From NCBI RefSeq assembly GCF_019104745.1, contig NZ_JAHRWL010000002.1:248001-312000 (forward strand): a stretch of DNA of 64,000 nt, read 5' to 3'. Of this stretch, positions 27,952 through 36,967 are shown one piece after another. Position 1 is the stretch's first letter. The number at the start of each line of letters is the position of its first letter. This stretch comes from Thalassococcus arenae (GTDB taxonomy: Bacteria; Pseudomonadota; Alphaproteobacteria; Rhodobacterales; Rhodobacteraceae). The notes beneath the pieces were generated by a model. It worked only from the letters and a program-made list of their open reading frames with translations. It had not been told where the DNA came from and ran no database searches. The translations under genes and the position numbers were made by a program.

Positions 27952-29051
27952 CCCGAGCCGCCCAGATCACACTCGTTCCAGGCGACGGCATCGGTGTCGA
28001 CGTGACCGAGGCGACAATGGCCGTGGTCGGCGCGGCGCTGCAACGGTGCGGTTTGCCGGCGCTGGAAACACGCAAGATCGATGCGGGGGCCGCGTATTTC
28101 CGCGAGACCGGGCAAGATATCCAGCTCGGCGGTGAAGAGGCGGCGGGGCAGGCGGATGCGATATTCCTGGGCGCGATCGGTCTGCCATCGGTGCGCCATG
28201 CCGACGGCACCGAAATCAGCCCGCATCTGCGCTTGCGCGACCGGTTCGAGCTCTACGCCGGTGTGCGCCCGGTCAAGGCCTATCCCAACGCGCCGCAGCG
28301 GTTGGCCGATGCGCGCGCAGCCGGCATCGATCTGGTGATCTTGCGGGAATCCACCGAGGGGCTGTTCTATTCGGCGGCGGTTCATGGCCGGTCGCAGATT
28401 TCCGATACCGAGGTACGCGATACACTGCGCATCAGCCGGTCGGTCACCGAACGGCTGCACCGCTTCGGGTTCCGGCTGGCCGAAAGGCGACTGGCGCGCG
28501 GCAAGGGCGGTCGCGTGACCTGCGTCGACAAGGCCAACGTCTTTGCCTCGATGGCGTTCTTCCGCCGGATCTTTGACGAGGTAAAGGCCGAATTTCCCGC
28601 GATTGCAACGGGCTACAACTATGTCGACGCGCAGGCGCTGGACCTGGTGCGCCAACCCTGGGATTTCGATATCCTGGTCATGGAAAACATGTTCGGCGAC
28701 ATCCTGTCCGATCTTGCCGGCGGTCTGGTCGGCGGGATGGGCATGGCGGCCTGCGGCGAATACGGCGATGCCCACGCACTTTTCCAGCCTGCCCATGGCA
28801 GTGCGCCCGACATCATGGGGCAGGACAAGGCCAATCCGCTGGCGGCAATTCTGTCTGGTGCGATGATGCTGGATTACCTGTCCGAACGGCTGGGCGTCGC
28901 AGGCTATGACGATGCCGCGCAGCTGATCGAAGACGCCGTGCAGGCGGGGTTCGAGGCCAACGCCTTGCGTCCGATGGAGTTCGGCGGCGACATGGGAACC
29001 AGGGCCGTGACGACAGAAGTCACGGCACGCGTGCAGGGGGGTAAGCCATGA
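27948..29051 (+). CDS. Beta-decarboxylating dehydrogenase (isopropylmalate/tartrate type)
   Basis: 367-residue NAD(P)- and metal-dependent 2-hydroxyacid oxidative decarboxylase of the isocitrate/isopropylmalate dehydrogenase family. Diagnostic parts: PGDGIGVDVTEA near the start, LRESTEGLF, the catalytic lysine in CVDKANVF, metal aspartates in NMFGDILSD, and nucleotide contacts HGSAPDIMGQDKANP. It lies between gntR and the acid-sugar kinase, overlapping both by 4 bases, which argues against leucine biosynthesis. Tartrate/malate-type dehydrogenases are closest in context. The substrate may be a C4-C6 acid sugar or branched hydroxy acid. Confidence 0.82.
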   Translation: MTRAAQITLVPGDGIGVDVTEATMAVVGAALQRCGLPALETRKIDAGAAYFRETGQDIQLGGEEAAGQADAIFLGAIGLPSVRHADGTEISPHLRLRDRFELYAGVRPVKAYPNAPQRLADARAAGIDLVILRESTEGLFYSAAVHGRSQISDTEVRDTLRISRSVTERLHRFGFRLAERRLARGKGGRVTCVDKANVFASMAFFRRIFDEVKAEFPAIATGYNYVDAQALDLVRQPWDFDILVMENMFGDILSDLAGGLVGGMGMAACGEYGDAHALFQPAHGSAPDIMGQDKANPLAAILSGAMMLDYLSERLGVAGYDDAAQLIEDAVQAGFEANALRPMEFGGDMGTRAVTTEVTARVQGGKP

Positions 29052-30298
29052 GCCTGATGCTGGGCATCATCGCCGACGACTATACCGGGGCCACGGATAT
29101 CGCGGTCACGCTGGTGAACGAAGGCATGCGCGTCGTGCAGGTGCTGGGGGTGCCCGAGGATGCCGGTGTCGTCGCGGGGGCGGATGCGGTGGTGGTGGCA
29201 CTGAAATCGCGCACCATCGCGCCCGCGGATGCCGTCAGCCAATCGCTGGCGGCTTGCGATTGGCTGCGCGGGCTGGGCGCGCGGCAGATATTCTTCAAGT
29301 ATTGCTCGACCTTCGACAGCACGGCGCAAGGCAATATCGGGCCCGTGGCCGATGCGCTCGGCGACGCGTTGGGGGTCGGGATGGCCTTTGTCTGCCCGGC
29401 CTTCCCGGTGAACAAGCGGTCGGTCTATATGGGCCATCTTTTCGTGGGCGACCGGCTGCTGTCCGAAAGCCCGATGAAGGATCACCCGCTGACCCCGATG
29501 CGCGATAGCGATCTGGTGCGGCTGATGTCGGCGCAATCGGCGCATGACGTGGGGCTGATCGCCTTGCCCGTGGTCATGGAAGGGCCGCAGGCGATTGCCG
29601 ACGCGGCACGGGCGCTGGTGGCCGAAGGGCGGCGGTACGCGGTGGTGGATGCGGTCTGCGAAGCCGATCTGCGCGCCATCGGGCGGGCGGCGGCAGACAT
29701 GGCGCTGGTCACCGGCGGATCGGGGGTGGCCAAGGGGCTGCCCGCGAATTTCGGCATCCACGCGCCGGCCGAAGGCACGGCGCACTGGCCCGACGTGACC
29801 GGCGGTGCGGCGGTTCTGGCGGGCAGCTGCTCGGCCGCGACGCGGGGCCAGATCGCCCGTGTCCGGGATAGCTGGCCGGTGTTGAAGCTGGATGTCGACC
29901 GCATCGCGGCAGGCGCGGATGTGGTTGCAGAAGCATTGGCCTTTGCCGCCGCGACCGATGCGATCCCGCTGATCTATGCCTCGTCCGACCCCGACGAAGT
30001 TGCGGCGATGCAGGCGAAATACGGGCGCGACAGGGCAGGCGCGATGGTCGAAGACACCATAGCCGAAATCGCCAATGGGCTCGTCGCGGCAGGCCGCACA
30101 CGGCTGGTCGTGGCGGGGGGTGAAACCTCGGGCGCGGTTCTGAACGGGTTGGGCGTGCGGGCGTTGCGCATCTGTTCCGAAATCGACCCCGGCGTGCCCT
30201 GGTGCCAGGCGCTGGACGCACCGGTGGCGCTGGCGCTCAAATCGGGCAATTTCGGCAGCCCGGATTTCTTCGTGAAAGCGTTCGAGGTGTTGCCATGA
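29048..30298 (+). CDS. otnK: Four-carbon acid sugar kinase (DUF1537, OtnK type)
   Basis: 416-residue kinase of the DUF1537 family, which phosphorylates oxo-tetronates or threonate. It opens with the family's GIIADDYTGATDIAVTLV substrate motif, has YCSTFDSTAQGNIGPVADAL and the TGGSGVAKGLP turn, and ends with the nucleotide motif LVVAGGETSGAVLNGLGVRAL. Pairing with an OtnC-type protein immediately downstream (ATGA overlap) favours 3-oxo-tetronate kinase over threonate kinase, which usually pairs with a PdxA2. No OtnI isomerase or LtnD/DenD dehydrogenase is seen, so the upstream steps differ from the described pathways. Confidence 0.87.
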   Translation: MSLMLGIIADDYTGATDIAVTLVNEGMRVVQVLGVPEDAGVVAGADAVVVALKSRTIAPADAVSQSLAACDWLRGLGARQIFFKYCSTFDSTAQGNIGPVADALGDALGVGMAFVCPAFPVNKRSVYMGHLFVGDRLLSESPMKDHPLTPMRDSDLVRLMSAQSAHDVGLIALPVVMEGPQAIADAARALVAEGRRYAVVDAVCEADLRAIGRAAADMALVTGGSGVAKGLPANFGIHAPAEGTAHWPDVTGGAAVLAGSCSAATRGQIARVRDSWPVLKLDVDRIAAGADVVAEALAFAAATDAIPLIYASSDPDEVAAMQAKYGRDRAGAMVEDTIAEIANGLVAAGRTRLVVAGGETSGAVLNGLGVRALRICSEIDPGVPWCQALDAPVALALKSGNFGSPDFFVKAFEVLP

Positions 30299-30933
30299 GC
30301 GAAACGCGGCTGAGAGACGACATCGCGCGATTGGCCAAGTCGCTGTTCGACCGCGGCCTGACATTCGGGTCGACGGGCAATATCTCGGTGCGGCTGGAGG
30401 ATGGCTGGCTGATGACGCCGACCGGGTCGTCGATGGGCGATCTCGATCCAGCGGCGATCTCGAAGCTGGATGCGCGGGGCAACCACGTTTCCGGTGACAA
30501 GCCCACGAAAGAGGCGTTCCTGCACAACGCCATGTACGACTGCCGTCCGCGGGCCGGCGCGATCGTGCATCTGCATTCCACCCATTCGGTCGCGGTCAGC
30601 TGCCTGTGCGGGATCGACCACGCCAACGTTCTGCCGCCGCTGACCGCCTATTACGCGATGCGCGTCGGAACCTTGCCGCTGGTGCCGTATTATCCGCCGG
30701 GTGATGTCGACCTCGCAAAAGCAGTGCGCGAGATGGCGTCGGACCACCACGCTGTTCTGCTGGCCAATCACGGGCCGGTCGTCGCCGGCAAGAGCCTGCG
30801 TGACGCGGTCTATGCCACCGAAGAACTGGAGGAGACCGCCAGGCTGTTCCTGATGCTGCAGGGTTACCAGACCCGGCCACTGACTGCCGCACAGGTGGCA
30901 GAGCTGGCAGAACGCTTTCCGGTGGAGTGCTGA
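30295..30933 (+). CDS. otnC: Class II aldolase-family decarboxylase (OtnC type)
   Basis: 212-residue zinc aldolase/epimerase-family protein; OtnC members decarboxylate 3-oxo-tetronate 4-phosphate to dihydroxyacetone phosphate. Seen: GLTFGSTGNISVRL phosphate-binding region, TPTGSSMGDL, zinc histidines in IVHLHSTHSVAV and a distal LLANHGPVVAG histidine. ATG 30295 overlaps the kinase stop (ATGA); an earlier in-frame start lies inside the kinase gene. It follows the kinase directly, so kinase product to triose phosphate is the simplest reading. Confidence 0.87.
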   Translation: MSETRLRDDIARLAKSLFDRGLTFGSTGNISVRLEDGWLMTPTGSSMGDLDPAAISKLDARGNHVSGDKPTKEAFLHNAMYDCRPRAGAIVHLHSTHSVAVSCLCGIDHANVLPPLTAYYAMRVGTLPLVPYYPPGDVDLAKAVREMASDHHAVLLANHGPVVAGKSLRDAVYATEELEETARLFLMLQGYQTRPLTAAQVAELAERFPVEC

Positions 30934-30935
30934 GC

Positions 30936-31976
30936 ATGGCCGGTTTGCGTGTCATCACGGTTGGTCTTGGGTATTTCAGCCGGTTTCACCTGGATGCGTG
31001 GCAGCGGCAGGACGGGGCCGACCTGGTCGCGGTGTGCGATCTGGATGCCGAGCGTGCAGCCAGCGTGGCCGCGTCGCGGGGTGTGGCCGGGGCGACCGAT
31101 CTGGCCGCACTCGTGGCCGAGCACAAGCCCGACGTGGTCGACATCGTCGCGCCCCCGTCTGCCCATGCCGCGCTGATCGGACAGGTTCTGGCGCCGAGGC
31201 GCACGGTCATCTGCCAGAAACCGTTCTGCACCTCGCTGGCCGAGGCCGGCGCGGTGATCGACGCGGCCGCGGCGGCGGGCACACAGATCGTTATCCACGA
31301 GAATTTCCGCTTTCAGCCCTGGTATCGCGCGGTCAAGGCGTTTCTTGATGGCGGCAAGATGGGGCGCGTCTGGCAGGCGCATTTCGCGCTGCGCCCCGGC
31401 GACGGCCGCGGACCGCGCGCCTATCTCGACCGTCAGCCCGCCTTTCAGAAGATGGAGCGGCTGCTGATCCACGAAACCGCGGTGCATTTCATCGATCTGT
31501 TCCGCTGGCTTCTGGGCGATATCGAAACCGTCTATACCGACCTGCGCCGGCTGAACCCGGTGATCGCCGGTGAAGATGACGGGCTGATGATCCTGACCCA
31601 TGCCGGTGGTGCGCGTTCGGTCTTTGACGGCAACCGGTTGGCCGACCATGTCGCGGCCGATCCCCGCCACACGATGGGCGAATTCACGCTGGAAGGCGAA
31701 GCGGGTGTCCTGCGGCTGGACGGCGATGGCCGGCTGTCATTCCGTGCCTTCGGGTCGGACAGGTTCGACAGGGTGCCGATCAACGATCCCGTCGACCGCG
31801 ACGCGTTCGGTGGCGGCTGCGTGGCCGCGTTGATCGCCCATGTGGTCGCCGCGATCCGCCAGAACGCACGGCCGGAAAACCTTGCCGGGGACTACCTGCA
31901 TGTCATGCGCGCCTGCGACGCCGCCTATCGCTCGGCGCGGGACGCCCGGCGGGTCGATCTGAGAGCGGCGGCATGA
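30936..31976 (+). CDS. Gfo/Idh/MocA-family oxidoreductase
   Basis: 346-residue NAD(P)-dependent sugar or sugar-acid dehydrogenase. A Rossmann start (VITVGLGYFSRFHLDAW), CDLDAERAASVA, the signature QKPFCTSL (EKP-type motif) and a C-terminal domain with LLIHETAVHFIDLFRWLLG, whose His may be catalytic, are visible. Start: ATG 30936 has GGTGGAG 6 bases upstream and a 2-base gap after the previous gene; GTG 30927 overlaps it. It could supply the first oxidation of the acid-sugar pathway in place of LtnD or DenD, but this is inference. Confidence 0.84.
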   Translation: MAGLRVITVGLGYFSRFHLDAWQRQDGADLVAVCDLDAERAASVAASRGVAGATDLAALVAEHKPDVVDIVAPPSAHAALIGQVLAPRRTVICQKPFCTSLAEAGAVIDAAAAAGTQIVIHENFRFQPWYRAVKAFLDGGKMGRVWQAHFALRPGDGRGPRAYLDRQPAFQKMERLLIHETAVHFIDLFRWLLGDIETVYTDLRRLNPVIAGEDDGLMILTHAGGARSVFDGNRLADHVAADPRHTMGEFTLEGEAGVLRLDGDGRLSFRAFGSDRFDRVPINDPVDRDAFGGGCVAALIAHVVAAIRQNARPENLAGDYLHVMRACDAAYRSARDARRVDLRAAA

Positions 31977-32296
31977 GCCAGAGCGACCAACCGATATTCG
32001 CCGTGTGCGTCACCTTCGTGATCGCAAAGGGGCGGATGGCCGAGTTCCTGCCGCCGATGCGGCAGCAGGCCGATGTTTCGCTGGCGACCGAACCGGGCTG
32101 CCTGCAGTTCGACATCTGCGGCGGACCGGGGGACGAGGTGTTCCTGTACGAGTTGTACACCGATTCTGACGCGTTCGCGGCGCATCTGGCCAGCGACCAC
32201 TTCAAGCGCTTCGACGCCGCCGTCGCGCCACTGGTCGTGGAAAAGCAAGTGAAAACATACGCTTGGAGACAAGGGGGAGCAGAAAACAATAAATAG
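31973..32296 (+). CDS. ABM-domain small protein
   Basis: 107-residue protein of the antibiotic-biosynthesis-monooxygenase (ABM, dimeric ferredoxin-like) fold. Typical elements are FAVCVTFVIAKGRMAEFLP, the QADVSLATEPGCLQFDICG strand-turn and VFLYELYTDSDAFAAHLASD. Members are often found at the ends of carbohydrate operons with unknown roles (LsrG-like isomerases are one case). ATG 31973 overlaps the preceding gene (ATGA). A function as an isomerase replacing OtnI is conceivable but unsupported by motif. Confidence 0.75.
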   Translation: MSQSDQPIFAVCVTFVIAKGRMAEFLPPMRQQADVSLATEPGCLQFDICGGPGDEVFLYELYTDSDAFAAHLASDHFKRFDAAVAPLVVEKQVKTYAWRQGGAENNK

Positions 32297-32325
32297 GTGC
32301 CATTTTTGGTAAATACTTCTAACCA

Positions 32326-32350
32326 TTATCGTCACGAGAAGGGACGATAA
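32326..32350 (+). promoter_or_regulatory. Inverted repeat upstream of TRAP system 2
   Basis: TTATCGTC (32326-32333) and GACGATAA (32343-32350) form an exact 8-base inverted repeat with a 9-base spacer in the 79-base gap before dctP. No T-run follows. It could be an operator or an mRNA hairpin that separates expression of the enzymes from the binding protein. Confidence 0.4.
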
Positions 32351-32375
32351 CAAAACGGTCCCAAGGGAGGAGATC

Positions 32376-33404
32376 ATGAAAAAACTCATCGCAGCCGCAG
32401 TCGCGGCAACCATCGCCGCCGGCTCGGCGTCGGCGGACAAGGTCACGCTGAACATGCCGTCGACCTTCCCCGGATCGCTGATCCAGCTGGGCCAGGCCGG
32501 TGTGAAACTTCAAGACACGCTGAACCTGATTTCGGGTGGCGATATCGAAGTCAAGTTCTTCGAGCCCGGCGCACTGGTGCCGCCGCTGGAGATCTACGAC
32601 AACGTATCCAACGGTTCGATCGACGCCGGCTGGTCGGTGCCCGGTTACTGGGGTGCCAAGAACAGCGCCTACAACCTGTTCGCAGCCGTACCCTTTGGCC
32701 CGTCGGCCGGCGAATACCTTGCCTGGCATTGGTATGCCGGTGGCGAAGACATGATGAACGAGATCTACAACCGCGACGGCATCCAGTCGCTGGTCTGTGG
32801 TGTCATCGCGCCCGAGGCCTCGGGCTGGTTCCGCAAGGAAATCAATTCGCCCGAAGACCTTCAGGGTCTCAAGATGCGGTTCTTCGGGCTGGGCGCCAAG
32901 GTCATGCAGAAGCTGGGTGTCGACACCCAGCTGCTGGCCGGCGGCGACATCTATCCGGCGCTGGAACGCGGCACAATCGACGCGACCGAGTTCTCGATGC
33001 CGGCCATCGACCAGAACCTTGGCTTCTACAACATCGCCAAGCACTACTACTTCCCCGGCTGGCACCAGCAGTCCACGATCCAGGAGCTGCTGATCTCGAA
33101 AGCCAAGTGGGACGGCATGGATGATCGCCAGCGTGCGATGATCGTCACCGCCTGCCGCGCAAACGCCGCCACGCAGCTGGCCGAAGGCGAGGCGATCCAG
33201 GGCAAGGCGCTGGCCGAGATGGAAGCGCAGGGCGTGACCATCCACAAATGGTCGGACGAGATGCTGGCCACCTTCAAGGGCGCCTGGGACGAAGTCGTGG
33301 CCGAAGAGGTCGCCGCCAATCCCGATTTCAAGAACGTCTGGGAGAGCATGCAGACCTTCCGCGCCGAATACGCCAAGTGGAACGACCTGGGCTATCTCAA
33401 GTGA
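32376..33404 (+). CDS. dctP: TRAP substrate-binding protein (system 2)
   Basis: Periplasmic receptor, 342 residues, with a signal peptide MKKLIAAAVAATIAAGSASA. A strong ribosome-binding site (AAGGGAGGAG) lies 5 bases before ATG 32376. The segments GSIDAGWSVPGYWGAKNSAY and LQGLKMRFFGLGAKVMQKLG, and the EFSMPAIDQNLGF region, look more like the TakP/lactate-binding branch of TRAP receptors than like DctP proper; this is a visual judgement. Its position right after the acid-sugar enzymes suggests that it imports the acid they degrade. Confidence 0.88.
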   Translation: MKKLIAAAVAATIAAGSASADKVTLNMPSTFPGSLIQLGQAGVKLQDTLNLISGGDIEVKFFEPGALVPPLEIYDNVSNGSIDAGWSVPGYWGAKNSAYNLFAAVPFGPSAGEYLAWHWYAGGEDMMNEIYNRDGIQSLVCGVIAPEASGWFRKEINSPEDLQGLKMRFFGLGAKVMQKLGVDTQLLAGGDIYPALERGTIDATEFSMPAIDQNLGFYNIAKHYYFPGWHQQSTIQELLISKAKWDGMDDRQRAMIVTACRANAATQLAEGEAIQGKALAEMEAQGVTIHKWSDEMLATFKGAWDEVVAEEVAANPDFKNVWESMQTFRAEYAKWNDLGYLK

Positions 33405-33427
33405 TCTGACGGCGCAGGCCGCAGCGA

Positions 33428-33458
33428 CGGGTCCGGCGGCTTCACGCTGCCGGACCCG
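33428..33458 (+). promoter_or_regulatory. Hairpin between dctP and dctQ (system 2)
   Basis: CGGGTCCGGC and GCCGGACCCG (33428-33458) pair to a 12-13 base-pair stem with a TTCAC loop. No T-run follows, so read-through is expected. Such a structure can protect the abundant dctP message from 3' decay and lower permease output. Confidence 0.5.
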
Positions 33459-33507
33459 GGACAACAAGGGGGCCGGCTAGGCTCCCGATCGAGACGGGGG
33501 AGGAAAC

Positions 33508-34071
33508 ATGCAGGGCTTGTTAGGCCTCAGCCGGATGCTGGACCGCATCCTGGCGATTTGTTCGGGTCTGGGCGGATGGTTCGGGCTGATGCTCGTCTTT
33601 CTTGTCTGCTACGACGTGATCACCCGGTATTTCGGCGTGCCGAAACCCGAGGGCATCAACTCGACCATGATCCAGGAGGCCGAGTACTGGTTGCACTCGG
33701 CGCTGATCATTTTCTGTCTCGCCTATGCCTACACGCGCAATGCCCATGTCCGCATCGACCTGGTGCGCGAAGGGCTGAGCGAAAAGTCCAAGTACTGGAT
33801 CGAGGCGATCGGGCTGACCGTCGCGCTGATCCCGTATTCCGCCCTGGGCATCTGGCTGTCATATCCCTATGCCAAGCAGTCCTTCCTGTCGGGCGAGATA
33901 TCCAAATCGCAAACCGGCCTTTCTAACCTGTGGATTCTGAAGGCCGGCCTTGTGATGCTGTTCGTCCTGCTGCTGTTTGCGGGCATTTCGCAGCTGATCA
34001 AGTCCATCGCGGGCATTCGCGGACAATTGCCCGAGGACATGCGCAAGGAAATGATGGGGAGCGCGCACTGA
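33508..34071 (+). CDS. dctQ: TRAP transporter small permease (system 2)
   Basis: 187-residue DctQ-family protein with four membrane segments (about residues 18-38, 58-78, 98-120 and 142-165). GGGGGAGGAAAC precedes ATG 33508. The segments AEYWLHSALIIFCLAYAYT and AHVRIDLVREGLSEKSKYW are typical of the family. The stop overlaps the dctM ATG by 1 base (TGATG), as expected for subunits made in equal amount. Confidence 0.88.
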   Translation: MQGLLGLSRMLDRILAICSGLGGWFGLMLVFLVCYDVITRYFGVPKPEGINSTMIQEAEYWLHSALIIFCLAYAYTRNAHVRIDLVREGLSEKSKYWIEAIGLTVALIPYSALGIWLSYPYAKQSFLSGEISKSQTGLSNLWILKAGLVMLFVLLLFAGISQLIKSIAGIRGQLPEDMRKEMMGSAH

Positions 34072-35531
34072 TGGCCGAGATGCTTCCCCTTTTCATGTTC
34101 CTGGCGTTGGGCATCCTGCTGTTCACCGGCTTTCCCGTGGCCTTCGTGCTGGGTGGTGTGGGCCTGGCCTTCGGCGGCATCGGGATGCTGGCGGGCGAGT
34201 TCATGTTCATCCAGTTCCGCCTGTTGCCCAGCCGGATTTTCGGCGGGATCATGGAAAACCTGATCCTGACCGCGATCCCGATGTTCATCTTCATGGGTAC
34301 GATGCTGGAACGATCCGGAATCGCGCGCGACCTGCTGAACTGCCTGCAGGTGCTGCTGCGCCGGGTTCCGGGTGGTCTGGCCCTGGCCGTGACCCTGATG
34401 GGCACGATCCTCGCGGCGACGACCGGCATCATCGGCGCGTCCGTCATCATGATGTCGCTGCTGGCGCTGCCGGTGATGATCGAGCGCAACTACAGCCACG
34501 AGCTGGCAACCGGCACCATCGCCGCATCCGGCACGCTGGGCATCCTGATCCCGCCGTCGATCATGCTGGTCATCATGGCCGACCTGCTGTCGCGTTCGGT
34601 GGGCAACCTGTTTGTCGCGGCCGTCTTTCCCGGGCTGATGCTGGCCGGTCTCTACATCGCCTATATCGTCATTCGTTGTTCGATCAATCCCAGGCTCGCG
34701 CCGAAGCTGGATGCCGATATCGGCCCGACCGGCGGGGTCGAGGTTTTCTTCATGGTGCTGCGCAGCTTCCTGCCGCCGGTGATCCTGATCGGCCTGGTCC
34801 TGGGTTCGATCCTCGGTGGCCTGGCCACCCCGACCGAGGCGGCGGGCGTCGGCGCGATGGGCGCGATCCTGTTGGGTCTGTTCAACCTGGTCCTGTTGCC
34901 GTCGCTGGGGGTGAAGCCGTTCATCCTCGAAACGCCGGGCGGGCAGGATTTCGACGACCATCCGGTCGGCGGCGGCTTTTTCGCCGAGATGCGGCACTAC
35001 CTCAAGGTGGTGGGCGAGGTGATGAAGTCGACCGCCATGACCAACGGGATGATCTTCGGCATATTCATCGGGGCGACGCTGTTTTCCTACATCTTCCGCG
35101 CACTTGGCGGCGACGATCTGGTGATCGACCTGGTCGAGGCCATGGGGTTCGGTCCGTGGGGGCTGTTGTTCTTCATCCTCGCCCTGGTCTTTCTTCTTGG
35201 CTTCTTCTTCGACTGGATCGAGATCACGCTGATCGTTCTGCCGGTCTTCGCGCCGATCATCGCGCAACTGGATTTCGGTGACCACGTCGCCAAGTTCGAG
35301 GTGACGTACTGGTTCGCGATCCTGCTGGCGGTGAACCTGCAGACCTCGTTCCTGACGCCGCCCTTCGGTTTCGCGCTGTTCTACATGAAGGCCGTCGCGC
35401 CGAAAGAGGTGAAGATCCAGGAAATCTATCGCGGCATCATCCCGTTTGTGCTGTTGCAACTGATCGGGTTGGCGATGGTCATCACCTTCCCCGACATCGC
35501 GCTGTGGCTGCCACGAGTATTGCTCGACTGA
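34071..35531 (+). CDS. dctM: TRAP transporter large permease (system 2)
   Basis: 486-residue DctM-family permease, longer than the 430-residue norm because of a hydrophilic insert near residues 285-320 (VKPFILETPGGQDFDDHPVG), common in the larger TakM-like branch. Conserved motifs: ATGTIAASGTLGILIPPSIM, LATPTEAAGVGAMGAILLG and TSFLTPPFGFALFYM. ATG 34071 overlaps the dctQ stop; longer upstream readings lie in dctQ. It closes the acid-sugar operon and is followed by a hairpin at 35538-35561. Confidence 0.9.
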   Translation: MAEMLPLFMFLALGILLFTGFPVAFVLGGVGLAFGGIGMLAGEFMFIQFRLLPSRIFGGIMENLILTAIPMFIFMGTMLERSGIARDLLNCLQVLLRRVPGGLALAVTLMGTILAATTGIIGASVIMMSLLALPVMIERNYSHELATGTIAASGTLGILIPPSIMLVIMADLLSRSVGNLFVAAVFPGLMLAGLYIAYIVIRCSINPRLAPKLDADIGPTGGVEVFFMVLRSFLPPVILIGLVLGSILGGLATPTEAAGVGAMGAILLGLFNLVLLPSLGVKPFILETPGGQDFDDHPVGGGFFAEMRHYLKVVGEVMKSTAMTNGMIFGIFIGATLFSYIFRALGGDDLVIDLVEAMGFGPWGLLFFILALVFLLGFFFDWIEITLIVLPVFAPIIAQLDFGDHVAKFEVTYWFAILLAVNLQTSFLTPPFGFALFYMKAVAPKEVKIQEIYRGIIPFVLLQLIGLAMVITFPDIALWLPRVLLD

Positions 35532-35537
35532 CGGGGC

Positions 35538-35561
35538 GGGGCGGGCTTCGGTCCGCCCCTT
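35538..35561 (+). terminator. Hairpin with UUCG tetraloop after dctM (system 2)
   Basis: GGGGCGGGC-TTCG-GTCCGCCCC (35538-35559) gives a 9-pair stem with the very stable C-UUCG-G tetraloop, followed only by TT. It lies in the 43-base gap between converging genes and may end both transcripts, although the short T-run makes it a weak intrinsic terminator. Confidence 0.6.
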
Positions 35562-35574
35562 CGCGTTCGGGGCG

Positions 35575-36759
35575 TCAGCGGCCCAGCAGGCGCATCCCGC
35601 GGTCGATCCCGTCCAGCGTCATCGGCACCATGCGGTTGTCGAAGATCTCGCGGATCATGCCGATGGAATGGGTGTACTCCCAGACCCGTTCCGGTACCGG
35701 GTTGATCCACAGGTGATCGGGCCATTGATCGCGCGCGCGCTGCAGCCAGACCTGGCCCGCCTCGGCGTTCCAGTGTTCGTTGGCGCCGCCGGGATAAGCG
35801 ACCTCGTAAGGCGACATCGACGCATCGCCGACGAAGATGCACTTGTAGTCCGACCCGTAGGTGTTCAGCACGTCCCAGGTCGCGGTCTGCTGGTCCCAGC
35901 GGCGCCGGTTGTCGCGCCAGACACCTTCGTACAGGCAATTGTGAAAGTAGTAGTGTTCGAGATGCTTGAACTCGGCGCGTGCGGCGCTGAACAGCTCTTC
36001 GACCACCTTGATGTGGTCGTCCATCGACCCGCCCACGTCCAGAAACAGCAGCACCTTGACCGCGTTGCGCCGTTCGGGCCGGGTTTGCACATCCAGATAG
36101 CCGTGTTCGGCCGTGGCGCGGATCGTGCCGTCGAGATCCAGTTCGTCATGCGCGCCGTCGCGGGCCCATTGGCGGAGCCGTTTCAGTGCCACCTTGATGT
36201 TGCGGGTGCCCAGTTCGACCGAATCGTCGTATTCGCGGAATTCGCGCTTGTCCCAGACCTTGACCGCGCGGCGGTGGCGGCTTTCGTGCTGGCCGATGCG
36301 CACGCCTTCGGGGTTGTAGCCATAGGCGCCGAAGGGCGAGGTGCCGGCGGTGCCGATCCATTTGTTGCCGCCCTGGTGCCGGCCCTGCTGTTCCTTCAGC
36401 CGTTCGCGCAGCGTTTCCATCAGCTTGTCGAAGCCGCCAAGCGCCTCGATCTCGGCTTTTTCCGCGTCGCTCAGATGCTTTTCGGCCATCTTGCGCAGCC
36501 AGTCCTCGGGCAGGTCCAACGCTTCGAGCACCGCTTCCAGAGGAATCTCGTCGAGGCCTTTGAAGCTGGCGGCAAAGGCGCGGTCGAAGCGGTCGAGATG
36601 GCGTTCATCCTTCACCATCGCGGCACGCGCGAGGTAGTAGAACGCTTCGACATCATAGGTCGCAAGACCCGCGCGCATCCCTTCAAGGAAGGTCAGGTAT
36701 TCACGCAGACTGACCGGCACACCGGCCCGGCGCAGGTTTTCGAAGAAGGGTACGAACAT
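35575..36759 (-). CDS. VWA-domain protein, CoxE-like
   Basis: 394-residue protein of the CoxE/VWA group that works with MoxR-type AAA+ ATPases in metal-centre maturation. The N-terminal half is helical and charged. The VWA domain starts around residue 235 with a MIDAS-like LLFLDVGGSMDDH; the usual DxSxS is altered to DVGGS, keeping the first Asp and last Ser. CIFVGDASMSPYEV follows. ATG 36759 begins MFVPFFENLRRAGVPVSLREYL, the usual family start. The MoxR gene at 41869-42708 lies 5 kb away on the same strand and is the obvious partner. Confidence 0.85.
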   Translation of the reverse strand: MFVPFFENLRRAGVPVSLREYLTFLEGMRAGLATYDVEAFYYLARAAMVKDERHLDRFDRAFAASFKGLDEIPLEAVLEALDLPEDWLRKMAEKHLSDAEKAEIEALGGFDKLMETLRERLKEQQGRHQGGNKWIGTAGTSPFGAYGYNPEGVRIGQHESRHRRAVKVWDKREFREYDDSVELGTRNIKVALKRLRQWARDGAHDELDLDGTIRATAEHGYLDVQTRPERRNAVKVLLFLDVGGSMDDHIKVVEELFSAARAEFKHLEHYYFHNCLYEGVWRDNRRRWDQQTATWDVLNTYGSDYKCIFVGDASMSPYEVAYPGGANEHWNAEAGQVWLQRARDQWPDHLWINPVPERVWEYTHSIGMIREIFDNRMVPMTLDGIDRGMRLLGR

Positions 36760-36967
36760 GAGGGTGTGGTAGCGCAGGGTGCTGCGGTGGGCAATGTCGG
36801 CTTTGGCTTCGCAGCAACGGGCGAAACAAGCACCATGCGGGAACGGCGTCGAACGCGTTGCGAATTGCCGTGCTGCGGCCTGCCGGCACGCAGCGTCATT
36901 GGCACAGCCGATGTCGGCGTCGGCCAGCAGACATGCCATCCCCCCAAAACGGAGGGCGCGCGCGAAT

